Below, in pieces: positions 17,837 to 25,555 of a DNA stretch of 64,000 bases. Positions within the stretch are counted from its first letter, which is position 1; every line of letters begins with the position of its first letter. The position numbers and the translations under genes are program-made. The notes under the pieces were generated by a model, which did no database searches, was not told the DNA's origin, and worked only from the letters and a program-made list of their open reading frames with translations. This DNA is from JAICLK01 sp963810525 (GTDB taxonomy: Bacteria; Patescibacteriota; Saccharimonadia; Saccharimonadales; UBA4665), in the NCBI GenBank assembly GCA_963810525.1, contig CAWENB010000003.1, forward strand, positions 806,001-870,000. The letters are read 5' to 3'.

Positions 17837-18610
17837 ATGAAGCGTCTTTTACTATTGTTGCTGGCCTTGTCTATGATTGTCAGCCTAGGCGGAATCGGAG
17901 CTGGCGACTTATCGAACGGGCAATCCGTTTCGTACGGTTTGCGCAAACACTTACTCAAATTCGGCGCGAGCAGCAACTGGTCCGGTTACGCCGTGGAAAC
18001 CGACATCAATACGCCGCAAAGTAGCGCGGTAAGCGATGTGGCCGGCCAATGGGTCGTGCCGGATGTTATGTGCACTCGTATGACGACGTATTCTGCGATC
18101 TGGGTAGGTATCGACGGCTACAGCAATAACACCGTCGAACAAATCGGTACCGGCCAGGATTGTCAAAGAGGCCGCGAAAAATATTACGCCTGGTATGAAA
18201 TGTATCCGTACGCAATGCACAAGACGAGCTTGGCCGTAAATCCGGGTGACACCATTTTGGCCTCAGTAAAATATTCAGGCAATAACGACAATTACGAGCT
18301 TACACTCAACGATACGACGTCCGGCAAAAACTTTAGTTCCATGCAGCGTCTTGCCGGTGCCGCCCGTCAGTCGGCAGAGTGGGTGGTTGAAGCACCGTCA
18401 TCCTTCTTCGGCGTATTGCCGCTGACCAACTTCGGCACTGTGAATTTCTCGAATGCTGGCGCCACAATAAACGGTCAAGCTGGCAGCATATCGGACACCG
18501 ACTGGCAAAACGATGAAATTACCATGCAATCCGGCAAGACCGTCAAAGCCCTGTCTTCGGACCTTTTGGCCGGCGGCACTAGTTTCAGTGACACCTGGTA
18601 TCATAATTAG
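17837..18610 (+). CDS. Secreted G1-family (eqolisin-type) peptidase
   Basis: 257 residues. A signal peptide opens it (MKRLLLLLLALSM, cleaved near residue 25-30). The mature part matches the glutamic peptidase G1 fold: SNWSGYAV, AGQWVVP, WVGIDGYSNNTVEQIGTGQ with the catalytic Gln, and SAEWVVEAP with the catalytic Glu. These acid peptidases are best known from filamentous fungi but occur in some bacteria. The single-domain, secreted layout fits an enzyme acting on host or environmental protein at low pH. Next to it and convergent is another protein of fungal-type family. Confidence 0.85.
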   Translation: MKRLLLLLLALSMIVSLGGIGAGDLSNGQSVSYGLRKHLLKFGASSNWSGYAVETDINTPQSSAVSDVAGQWVVPDVMCTRMTTYSAIWVGIDGYSNNTVEQIGTGQDCQRGREKYYAWYEMYPYAMHKTSLAVNPGDTILASVKYSGNNDNYELTLNDTTSGKNFSSMQRLAGAARQSAEWVVEAPSSFFGVLPLTNFGTVNFSNAGATINGQAGSISDTDWQNDEITMQSGKTVKALSSDLLAGGTSFSDTWYHN

Positions 18611-18673
18611 CGGGTTTAGTCTCAATCCCATTTCCCTGTAGCCGCACAGTTAGTGTTAGATTTTTAAGTCAAC

Positions 18674-19831
18674 CTATAGCGCGTTTAGCTCATCCGTCCA
18701 GAACGGGTCGCCGGGCAGCGTATCGTATGGGTTGCTGCCGGAATCGGTCGTAACATAGACATACCCGACATTGCGGGTTTTGGCGAGCTCGATATCATTC
18801 TGCATCTGCGACACGCCGGAAGACGTATGAATGATGTTCCAGAAGCGGGTAGCCGCGTAGTTTTTCGTCCACGATGGGAAGCTAGTGCCGGCATAATTCG
18901 CCCCAGTGTCTTCATAATCGCTGACAATGTCAGACACCGACATGGCATACTCATCCGTGGCAGTGCCCGGATTTAGCACTACGGTTTTGCCGTGAACATA
19001 AGTACCGGTCTTGGTCTTAACGTAACTGTATAAACTTTGGTAATACGTCTTTTGTGCCGACGTCCAGCCGGTGCCCGGCGCCTCGTCAAACAGAATGCCG
19101 TCCAGATTGTACCAGCTGTACCAATTGTCAATATCGGTTTTCACGTCCGATAGCGCCCTGCTTCCGTAGTTGGTGTATACGTAGCCGTACACTTTGATGC
19201 CGGCCGCGCGTTCATTATTGATTTCAGTGTTGAAATTTGACTCGGTGCCGCTCGTGCCCGGCCCAGAATTGATATTGGCAACGACAAAGCCGACTTTTGA
19301 GCCGGCATTGTCCAGCTGCGTATCATACGATGACGGTGTCCACCAATACGTCGGAATAGCAAGCTTCAGTGCGGTCGAACTCCCACCGCCCGAGCTGCTG
19401 CCGCTTGATTTCGTGCTGCCGGCTTTGCTTTTAGACGATGCGCTCGTTTTGACCGAAGGGGTCTTAGGGCTTGATTTAGTTCCTGATGAACTCCCGACCG
19501 GTGCACTGCCAATAGAGCTTGGTTGAATTGTCTTCTGGCTGCTCGATTTAGGGGTATTGGATTTTGAGCTAGTGCCGCTGTTCGGTGACTGTGCGGGTTG
19601 ATTCGGTGCCGGCTGCTCCGTCGAGCCCGTTATACTGCTCGGTGTATTTTTTAGCGCGTTATGCCGCGCAGACAATCGAAGTCCTATAGTCACCCCTGCA
19701 GCCAGCACAACTACGACAAGAGCTGCTATCAGGCGTATATACCATGTTCCGGCTATAGTCTGCTCCGTATTAACTTTGCCTGGTTGATGCAACTGATCCG
19801 CCCAATGTTTTATCAATGCGACTGATTTCAT
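18674..19831 (-). CDS. Membrane-anchored spherulation-specific family 4 (glycosidase-like) protein
   Basis: 385 residues. A cytoplasmic N-terminus, one helix (about 30-50), then a Ser/Thr/Pro/Lys-rich low-complexity linker (about 60-150), and a TIM-barrel-like domain: KLAIPTYWW, VGFVVANINSGPG, VYGYVYTNYGSR, DGILFDEAPG, VVLNPGT, DIVSDYEDTG. This is the spherulin-4 family, which includes fungal Sph3-type polysaccharide hydrolases; the Asp/Glu in ILFDEA are good catalytic candidates. The linker would hold the domain away from the membrane through the wall. Substrate is unknown. Confidence 0.8.
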   Translation of the reverse strand: MKSVALIKHWADQLHQPGKVNTEQTIAGTWYIRLIAALVVVVLAAGVTIGLRLSARHNALKNTPSSITGSTEQPAPNQPAQSPNSGTSSKSNTPKSSSQKTIQPSSIGSAPVGSSSGTKSSPKTPSVKTSASSKSKAGSTKSSGSSSGGGSSTALKLAIPTYWWTPSSYDTQLDNAGSKVGFVVANINSGPGTSGTESNFNTEINNERAAGIKVYGYVYTNYGSRALSDVKTDIDNWYSWYNLDGILFDEAPGTGWTSAQKTYYQSLYSYVKTKTGTYVHGKTVVLNPGTATDEYAMSVSDIVSDYEDTGANYAGTSFPSWTKNYAATRFWNIIHTSSGVSQMQNDIELAKTRNVGYVYVTTDSGSNPYDTLPGDPFWTDELNAL

Positions 19832-20026
19832 ATGTTTGTTTTAGTATGTTAGACTCGAGTATAAAATAATTGGCCAAGATATACCACGCAGTCTGAAGCC
19901 GCCTGAGCCAAAAATATCGCTAACACTCACTCGGGATTATGCTCATACAACACGGGAATTCCGCAATCTGCCCCGCCCACGTGCCGGAAAGCTTGGATAA
20001 TTTTCATCCCGAAGCGCCGTAACCGC

Positions 20027-20203
20027 TCAGCCCTTCATGCTTGGTATGCTGAATTCGATCGTATCCGCGGAAGCAAGTGCATCGGCGTGTGCGTCTGAGC
20101 CGACTAGATTGATTAAATCCAGTGCCCCGGCAGCTTCTTGCAAACCCTGAAAGCCATCGTCTGTCTGCCATGGCCTGAACCGGTATAAGTCGTCATACCT
20201 CAT
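20027..20203 (-). CDS. Small 58-residue orphan protein
   Basis: Starts MRYDDLYRFRPWQTDDGF and ends DTIEFSIPSMKG; neutral to acidic, no membrane segment. TAATTA at 20211-20216 ends 7 nt before the ATG, as for the leaderless genes of this window. It sits just downstream of the probable small RNA, so it could also be expressed by readthrough of that RNA's terminator. No family recognised. Confidence 0.5.
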   Translation of the reverse strand: MRYDDLYRFRPWQTDDGFQGLQEAAGALDLINLVGSDAHADALASADTIEFSIPSMKG

Positions 20204-20230
20204 ACTTTGATAATTACATATTTACAGTCA

Positions 20231-20258
20231 AAACAAAAAAGAGCCGTTTGACGGGCTC
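20231..20258 (-). terminator. Rho-independent terminator
   Basis: On the minus strand the stem GAGCC/GGCTC with an 8-nt loop is followed by TTTTTTGTTTTG. It closes the small RNA and also lies downstream of the orphan gene ending at 20475. Confidence 0.7.
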
Positions 20259-20317
20259 CTTTCTGCTCACAACATTCACCATTGCTGGCTACGTTGCTAG
20301 CCACCTCCCGATGGCTA
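20236..20317 (-). ncRNA. Probable small RNA with own promoter and terminator
   Basis: Transcription would start near 20317 and end in the T-run after the hairpin GAGCC/GGCTC (20241-20258), about 80 nt. Inside are mutually exclusive stems: AGCCA with TGGCT, or TGGCTA with TAGCCA, a sign of alternative folding. A 22-codon frame (MVNVVSRKEPVKRLFFVLTV...) begins with ATG upstream of the terminator hairpin and reads through it, so the unit could instead be a leader with attenuation for the 58-residue gene downstream. No known RNA family is recognised. Confidence 0.6.
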
Positions 20318-20323
20318 ACTCAC

Positions 20324-20351
20324 ACTATAGCGCACTAACAATATTTGTCAA
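20324..20351 (-). promoter_or_regulatory. Consensus promoter of the small RNA
   Basis: TTGACA (20346-20351), 16-bp spacer, TATAGT (20324-20329), on the minus strand. It is one of the best -35/-10 pairs in the window and is not followed by a gene start. Confidence 0.65.
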
Positions 20352-20474
20352 AACGAATCAAACGTTTTTTAACATGCTAATGTTTAACTCTGTGGATAAG
20401 TGGCGGGTATCATCAGGGCGATACAAGTTTTGAAACGTGTCGGACGATGTGTGGTTTTGGTTTTTGCGAATGCC

Positions 20475-21164
20475 CTAACCGAGATTTTGCTGGACGCCAA
20501 AGCAGGCGGGTGTGGTGAGTGAGGTGGTGATTTCAGCTAGGATCGCTTGGGCTGCTGCCAGCGCATCGAGCTGGTCGAATTGGTCTTCGATTAGTCCAAA
20601 AGGGTTTGCTGCGGCTTTTACTGTTTGCCTGCGTCGCCTGTGCCACACGGTTTCGCTGAGGCCGTATGACGCGGTAAAGTCGGCGAAATTTTCGACGACA
20701 AGCTCACCATCGTCGACGACGAACAACGGTACATCATCGCTGAGCTTTCCGTTATCAAGCTCAACCGCGGTGTTGATGAAGTAATCCGCGTCGTCTTCGA
20801 AATCCAGTGTAAAATCGTCAATCAGGTACTGGGTATGGTCGTCAACATCGAAGCCCTCATTTGTGAGGATGCGGATAGACGGCGTGAGCTCCGGGTCGCG
20901 GGTGTCGATAACGAGCAGGATTTCGCGTTCCATATCCTCATCCAGCTCGTAACCTGGTGCGAATTTGGGTTGCAAATTGTAAACCGCCCAGTTAAAGCCG
21001 GGTTGCATGCCGGTTAACCCGCGAAAAATTCCGAACATGACTTCGCGTATAGCATCGCGGGCCAGGGTTAACTCAGCATCCAAATCTCGTAACTCGCCGC
21101 CGGGCGTCAGCAGCCCGCGCTCGACCAAGGCATGCTTGCTGCCTCCGGGTTCTAGTTCTCTCAT
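20475..21164 (-). CDS. Orphan protein, paralogue of the gene at 22351-23046
   Basis: 229 residues, rich in Asp/Glu. It shares with its paralogue the N-terminal GGSKHALVERG, the MQPGFNWAVYNL block, LLVIDTRDPELTPSIRILTNE, and the C-terminal DQFDQLDALAAAQAILAE and GVQQNLG end. No cofactor or catalytic motif is seen; function unknown. The start ATG (21162-21164) lies inside the 8-bp target duplication of the insertion sequence, so the IS has landed directly before the start codon and removed the native promoter. Expression may now depend on the IS or be lost. Confidence 0.65.
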   Translation of the reverse strand: MRELEPGGSKHALVERGLLTPGGELRDLDAELTLARDAIREVMFGIFRGLTGMQPGFNWAVYNLQPKFAPGYELDEDMEREILLVIDTRDPELTPSIRILTNEGFDVDDHTQYLIDDFTLDFEDDADYFINTAVELDNGKLSDDVPLFVVDDGELVVENFADFTASYGLSETVWHRRRRQTVKAAANPFGLIEDQFDQLDALAAAQAILAEITTSLTTPACFGVQQNLG

Positions 21165-21169
21165 AAGTA
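21162..21169. repeat. Target-site duplication, left of IS copy 1
   Basis: CATAAGTA, repeated at 22259-22266. Contains the start codon (reverse strand CAT at 21162-21164) of the orphan gene. Confidence 0.9.
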
Positions 21170-22258
21170 GGCTTAACACCAAATTCTGGTGTCTACTCTA
21201 ATCTGTTTTTCTAGAGAAGAAACTCCAGAGGATCGTAATTATTCGTTGTTTTGAGGCTCCACGGTGGGGTATGAGCTTGTCTTTCCAGACGCCGAATCTT
21301 CCGTCTAATGGGCTCGTTGTGTTGGCTACTCGTATGCCACTTTCCTGTATGTAATCGGCTTGGTAGGTGAACAGATATGGTAGGTTGCGACACAAGGAAA
21401 AATAAGCTCTTCTGGTACGCTCATGGGCATATCTTTTGGTGACCGGATCACGCTCCTTGAGCCATGCCCCATGTTTCTTGTACCAACCAGCGAGTGCATC
21501 CTCAAACGTTAGTTCGTCTGTCCGAGCGAGCGTTAAGGCAAGCGCTCGTAACTCAATATTTTGCGTCAGTCGTGGCTTCTTGGTCAGACATTGAGTGATG
21601 GTCATAAGCTGGTGAAACTGGCAATGCTGGACCGGTATGCCTTTGCCCTCCAGCATAGTCCGTACGCCTCGTCTGCCGTCAATGGTGACCGCCAGGATAC
21701 TGTAGCCCATTGCTTCAATCGTATCTGTTGCAACCTCATAATCTACGGTGCGTTCTGTCCCGTCTACCGTGGCGTAATACAGCACCGTATTCTCACCAAG
21801 CGTCGCCACTGCATATGGGTCAATAACAACCAGGAGGCCCCAGTCCCCAAAGTAGGTAACATCCATTATGACGGCTACGGTACGCGGTTTCTGGATGATG
21901 CGTGGCGGGCTGTAGCCATTGAGTTGAGCGCGGATGCAACCGGTACTTTTCCGGTATTCTTTAGCCAAGCTGTTCACGGTACGACCGTCAAAGGCATACT
22001 GGTGCCATAGGGTAGCTCGCTTACGGCCAGGGCGGCCTTTACTGCTCCATGACCGACGGCAGGTACGACAGACGTAGCGCTGTAGACCGTTCCTCACACC
22101 GTTTTTCTTTACGTTGGTACAATAGCAAGACGGACAGCTCTTTCGAGTCATCTTCGTTACTCCTTGTTTAGTTGGTACTTACAAGAATAACGAAAACAAT
22201 GACAAAGAAATCTGTCCGTCTTAAAGCGCTAGCAGCAACCAGTTTTTGTTATTAAGCC
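21170..22258 (-). mobile_element. Insertion sequence, copy 1 (IS256-like, IS1249 group)
   Basis: 1,089 bp bounded by imperfect terminal inverted repeats: GGCTTAACACCAAATTCTGG on one side and GGCTTAATAACAAAAACTGG on the other (16 of 20 identical). It is flanked by an 8-bp target duplication CATAAGTA (21162-21169 and 22259-22266). One transposase gene. The same element, apparently identical, lies at 39825-40913 in the same orientation. Family by transposase character; other zinc-finger DDE families were considered less likely. Confidence 0.88.
21198..22151 (-). CDS. Transposase of IS copy 1
   Basis: 317 residues. An N-terminal zinc finger (CPSCYC ... CRTC, about 7-34) and an HTH-like region precede an RNase H-like core: first Asp in VIMDVTYFGDW, second in VTIDGRRG, then the CxxH-type QHCQFHQL seen in IS256-group enzymes. 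The position of the final acidic residue reads TTSPLDGRF, so Asp replaces the usual Glu. AAGGAG precedes the ATG. The two copies in the window encode the same protein. Confidence 0.9.
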   Translation of the reverse strand: MTRKSCPSCYCTNVKKNGVRNGLQRYVCRTCRRSWSSKGRPGRKRATLWHQYAFDGRTVNSLAKEYRKSTGCIRAQLNGYSPPRIIQKPRTVAVIMDVTYFGDWGLLVVIDPYAVATLGENTVLYYATVDGTERTVDYEVATDTIEAMGYSILAVTIDGRRGVRTMLEGKGIPVQHCQFHQLMTITQCLTKKPRLTQNIELRALALTLARTDELTFEDALAGWYKKHGAWLKERDPVTKRYAHERTRRAYFSLCRNLPYLFTYQADYIQESGIRVANTTSPLDGRFGVWKDKLIPHRGASKQRIITILWSFFSRKTD

Positions 22259-22266
22259 CATAAGTA
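22259..22266. repeat. Target-site duplication, right of IS copy 1
   Basis: CATAAGTA, matching 21162-21169; marks a direct single insertion. Confidence 0.9.
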
Positions 22267-22350
22267 TAATCATGACATGATTATGCATGTTTAGAAATAG
22301 CAATCGCCTGTTCTTGCTAAAATTGGCATCTCTAATATTTTCGTCTGGCA

Positions 22351-23046
22351 CTATCCGATGCGTTGCTGGACGCCCGATTGGGTGGGCTGGGTGTTGGTGA
22401 CCTCAGCGAGCAGGTCTTGAGCCGCCGTTAGAGCATCGAATTGGTCGAGCGGATCATCAAGCTTTCCGAACGGGTCGGCGTGCACCAGGCGTGTCGGCTC
22501 GAACCATGAATCCGATCCGGGTCTGATGAATGCTTGTACCCCATTTTGCTGGATGCGATCTTGGTAGTTCACTATTGCCAGCGTACCGACGAGTGCGGTA
22601 ATTATGGGCGAACTGTTGCAGGACTGGCTGCCTCCTGCTTCATACGCATTGACGCGCATTTGCGCGATGCCGTGGGCAACCATTATGTCTTTTGTGAACA
22701 CTTGCGACCTATCGGCCGCCTGGTAGTATTCGTTTGTGATAAATCGAAGCGGCGGTGTTGAAGACGGATCGCGTGCGTCCACGAGTAGGAGCAGTTCTCG
22801 GCTTATCGTGTGCCCGGGTATGCTCTCGTCGGTAATGTTGGCGACCGGCGGAAGATTGTAGAGCGCCCAGTTGTAGCCGGGCTTCAATCCTCCCAAACGG
22901 CAGAAGTGGGCAAGTGTAAGCCGCTGTACTTCCGCCCGCGGGTGTGCCAACTTGACATTTAGATCACCTACTTCGCCGGGTGGCGCACCTAAACCGCGTA
23001 TTGCTAACGCATGCAAGGCGCCGCCCGGAGCTGACGGGTTTTTCAT
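22351..23046 (-). CDS. Orphan protein, paralogue of the gene at 20475-21164
   Basis: 231 residues. Aligns along its length with the other copy: GGALHALAIRGL, LKPGYNWALYNL, LLLVDARDPSSTPPLRFITNE, DPLDQFDALTAAQDLLAEV and C-terminal GVQQRIG. Function unknown. CATTAT at 23054-23059 ends 7 nt before the ATG chosen here; an earlier in-frame codon would overlap this promoter. Confidence 0.65.
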   Translation of the reverse strand: MKNPSAPGGALHALAIRGLGAPPGEVGDLNVKLAHPRAEVQRLTLAHFCRLGGLKPGYNWALYNLPPVANITDESIPGHTISRELLLLVDARDPSSTPPLRFITNEYYQAADRSQVFTKDIMVAHGIAQMRVNAYEAGGSQSCNSSPIITALVGTLAIVNYQDRIQQNGVQAFIRPGSDSWFEPTRLVHADPFGKLDDPLDQFDALTAAQDLLAEVTNTQPTQSGVQQRIG

Positions 23047-23123
23047 GATATAAATAATGACACAAGAATAATTAATTGCAAGCAATTGCTGCTGCAGACA
23101 TGACGTTTCAAATTCGCAGCGTG

Positions 23124-23783
23124 TTAATCGCGCTCGTCATTTTGAGCCGGCGCGGCTCTTTCGGCGGTGGCTGATGAAACATAGGAAAGCGAATTTAAAA
23201 TCTTGCCAACCGACCGATTGTAATCCTGTATTGCTCGTAGACGGCCGTGCGGCAAGAGCGGTAATGGAGTGAGATTGGGGCGAATATACTTTGTGCTTGA
23301 CCTGAGTTTGTACGTGCCATCGGCACTCGGCTTAATAAAAGGCGGAACGTCAATCTCCGGTGGGTTTGTGGTCGCCTGGTATATTGGGTTTTCTACGAAG
23401 CCGGTTTTCCCCGCTAATATCAACCTATTTGGCTGCCAGAAGTAGTCCTGAATCCACGTAAGTTCCGTTGTTTCGCCGCTCACGCTTAAGTTGGATTCAA
23501 AACGATTCGTGGTGATGCGCCATATTTGCCGGTCTGGTCTACTATCCGTGACTGCTTCCGCTGGTGTAATGGCGATATTCAGCGAGCCTGCATTATGATA
23601 GTTAAATGTGCCGGGTGATATGTCCAACTCCTCGAATCTGCAGAGTAGCGAATCGGTCATATAGTGTGCGAACTTCGTCATTTCGCCCACCAATCGAAAG
23701 CTGGCCATGCCCTCAATGAAGTGTCTGCTCAGTGCATCGAGAAACTCACTGTCTGCTGTTGTCGAATTAAATTCACTTGCCAT
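23124..23783 (-). CDS. Orphan protein of unknown function
   Basis: 219 residues, mixed alpha/beta, no signal peptide or membrane helix. Notable stretches: WRITTNRFESNL, TWIQDYFWQPNRLI, KYIRPNLTPLPLLPHGRLR. The C-terminus is Ala/Glu/Asp-rich. The in-frame ATG at 23783 with AAGG upstream is preferred to 23831. It lies between the orphan paralogues and a metallopeptidase, all on the minus strand. Confidence 0.55.
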   Translation of the reverse strand: MASEFNSTTADSEFLDALSRHFIEGMASFRLVGEMTKFAHYMTDSLLCRFEELDISPGTFNYHNAGSLNIAITPAEAVTDSRPDRQIWRITTNRFESNLSVSGETTELTWIQDYFWQPNRLILAGKTGFVENPIYQATTNPPEIDVPPFIKPSADGTYKLRSSTKYIRPNLTPLPLLPHGRLRAIQDYNRSVGKILNSLSYVSSATAERAAPAQNDERD

Positions 23784-23840
23784 ACCTGAAACCTTACCAA
23801 TGAATGTACTATGCCTTGCGGCGACTGGCAATAATCTGCT

Positions 23841-24215
23841 TTATTCCAGTTCGTGGATGCGGTTGTGATCCAGGCCGAAGAAGTGGGCCATCTCGTGCCA
23901 TGCAGTATGCTTGATTTCATTCTTGAGCGCGTGCATATCGGGGCTGGCGGCGACAATCGGGTTTTTGAAAATGGTGATTTTGTCCGGTGTGAGCTTGCCG
24001 TAGCCACTGAAGCGTTCGGGCAACGGCCGGCCTTCGTACAGCCCGAAAAGCGTTTGATTGCAGCGCAGTTTGAGTTTGGCGCGCTGCTCTAGTGTCGGGT
24101 CGTCCTGCCAGGTTACGGCGACGTCTTTGAGTAACCGTGAAACATACTCGTTGGGCAGCTCATCGAGCGCTTGCCCGATCAGGTCCTCGAACTGTTCGTC
24201 GGAAATTTGAAGCAT
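23841..24215 (-). CDS. Small zincin-like metallopeptidase
   Basis: 124 residues with the C-terminal zinc site HTAWHEMAHFFGLDH: HExxH followed by a Gly and third ligand Asp/His, the pattern of the short Zincin_1 family common in actinobacteria and Patescibacteria. Cytosolic, substrate unknown. TACAAT at 24223-24228 ends 7 nt before the ATG, no Shine-Dalgarno. Confidence 0.85.
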   Translation of the reverse strand: MLQISDEQFEDLIGQALDELPNEYVSRLLKDVAVTWQDDPTLEQRAKLKLRCNQTLFGLYEGRPLPERFSGYGKLTPDKITIFKNPIVAASPDMHALKNEIKHTAWHEMAHFFGLDHNRIHELE

Positions 24216-24328
24216 CTTAATGATTGTAGCAAATTGGCATTTTTACCGACACGTTCTTTGAGCGCATACGTCGCCGCAAGTATGGGACATCCAATTTTTC
24301 GTGCCATTATTGTAGCAACAAAATGCCG

Positions 24329-24976
24329 CTACGCATCGGGTCCGGTCGGCGCGGTAAACTGGGCCTCCAGCTCGGCTGCAGTTTCAACTGACATAAATGG
24401 ATGGGTTAGTTCGAGATTCCGCCTGGATCCGGTCATACGTAAAAGTGCTTCATGATCCAAAGTCTCTTTAATTAGGAGGTCGACAGCCCCGGCCCCCATG
24501 CTTGTTGCCAGGACTGGAGTCTCGCTCTCTGTATAGGACGGACCGAGCAAAACCGACCCGGCTGCACGAGCCAGATCGAGAAAGTCTGCATGGGCAATGT
24601 CGATTCTTGCGGCGCACTCTTGGGCAAAATCCCGGGCTCCCCTGCCGACTATTTGCTGTAACACCAGATTATCGGCGGGAATATGATCAATCTGATTAAC
24701 TTCCCTGGTTATGCCCGCATACAACAATACCCCTAGCGAAAATCCCCGGGCAGCATTTATATCGTAGCCATGAAGCGCCATTTCCGAGCGCTGGTTCAAT
24801 AGATGCAGCAAGAGATTCTGGACCGACAGCCTGGGGCCAAGCGCCGGCCGTCCAACCTCTTTAAGAAACCTACCGATTCCTTTGGCTGTTAGCTGATCTC
24901 CGCCACAGACACGTATAATGTGGTTTCTTCGGCTTTTATCGAGTGGCTCATACGGGAAACCTTCGCCGATACGCAT
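24329..24976 (-). CDS. Orphan protein of unknown function
   Basis: 215 residues, mostly helical by composition, with no motif I recognise; Gly/Ala-rich stretch LATSMGAGAVDLLI near residue 155. TTAGAT at 24983-24988 ends 6 nt before the ATG, supporting this start and a leaderless mRNA. Confidence 0.6.
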   Translation of the reverse strand: MRIGEGFPYEPLDKSRRNHIIRVCGGDQLTAKGIGRFLKEVGRPALGPRLSVQNLLLHLLNQRSEMALHGYDINAARGFSLGVLLYAGITREVNQIDHIPADNLVLQQIVGRGARDFAQECAARIDIAHADFLDLARAAGSVLLGPSYTESETPVLATSMGAGAVDLLIKETLDHEALLRMTGSRRNLELTHPFMSVETAAELEAQFTAPTGPDA

Positions 24977-25044
24977 GCTCTTATCTAAAAACGCTTGCCG
25001 CTAATTGTCAATGCCGATTTAATCCGGCAAGCCAGATTCGCCCG

Positions 25045-25485
25045 CTACAAGTTTGTGAGCGGTATAGCATGACACATGACTATATGGCCGATTGGTACAT
25101 GGATTTCCTGTTGCGAAACGTCTTCAGGAAGCTGGCTGAACCCGACGATGTCGCTACCCGGAGCGAAATTTAGCGTCAGATCGCACAAGCCGATACTGTT
25201 TACTTCCGCAAATCCAATGACAGCCAGATCTCCTTTGACGTCGAAAGGTTTTGAACGTACCAGGGCAGTAACTTTGTTTAGACCTTCGCCGGGAACTCTA
25301 GTGATAGCAAGTCGCGTGCTTACTATAAGCGTTTGGTTGATCAAAGTGCCGATGGCGTGCCCCGCTAATGCCGCTTCGATACGACTTCTCATTTTTTCGT
25401 TGTCAAGGCCGTGTCTGGGGTCAATCCGGCTCAGGACAGACGCAAGAGAATCAATAATTTCGTTTCCGGTTTCAATGGATGCCAT
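25045..25485 (-). CDS. Orphan protein of unknown function
   Basis: 146 residues. The second half alternates hydrophobic and polar residues (DLAVIGFAEVNSIGLCDLTL) as in a beta sheet. No signal, no recognised family. A GACAAT hexamer lies only 4 nt before the ATG, so the start or promoter is less certain than for neighbours. Confidence 0.55.
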   Translation of the reverse strand: MASIETGNEIIDSLASVLSRIDPRHGLDNEKMRSRIEAALAGHAIGTLINQTLIVSTRLAITRVPGEGLNKVTALVRSKPFDVKGDLAVIGFAEVNSIGLCDLTLNFAPGSDIVGFSQLPEDVSQQEIHVPIGHIVMCHAIPLTNL

Positions 25486-25555
25486 GGTTATTGTCTGCGC
25501 ACAATATGGCCATTGTACGGCTAATGCTTATTTAATCGCAATGTGGCGGCGATGT

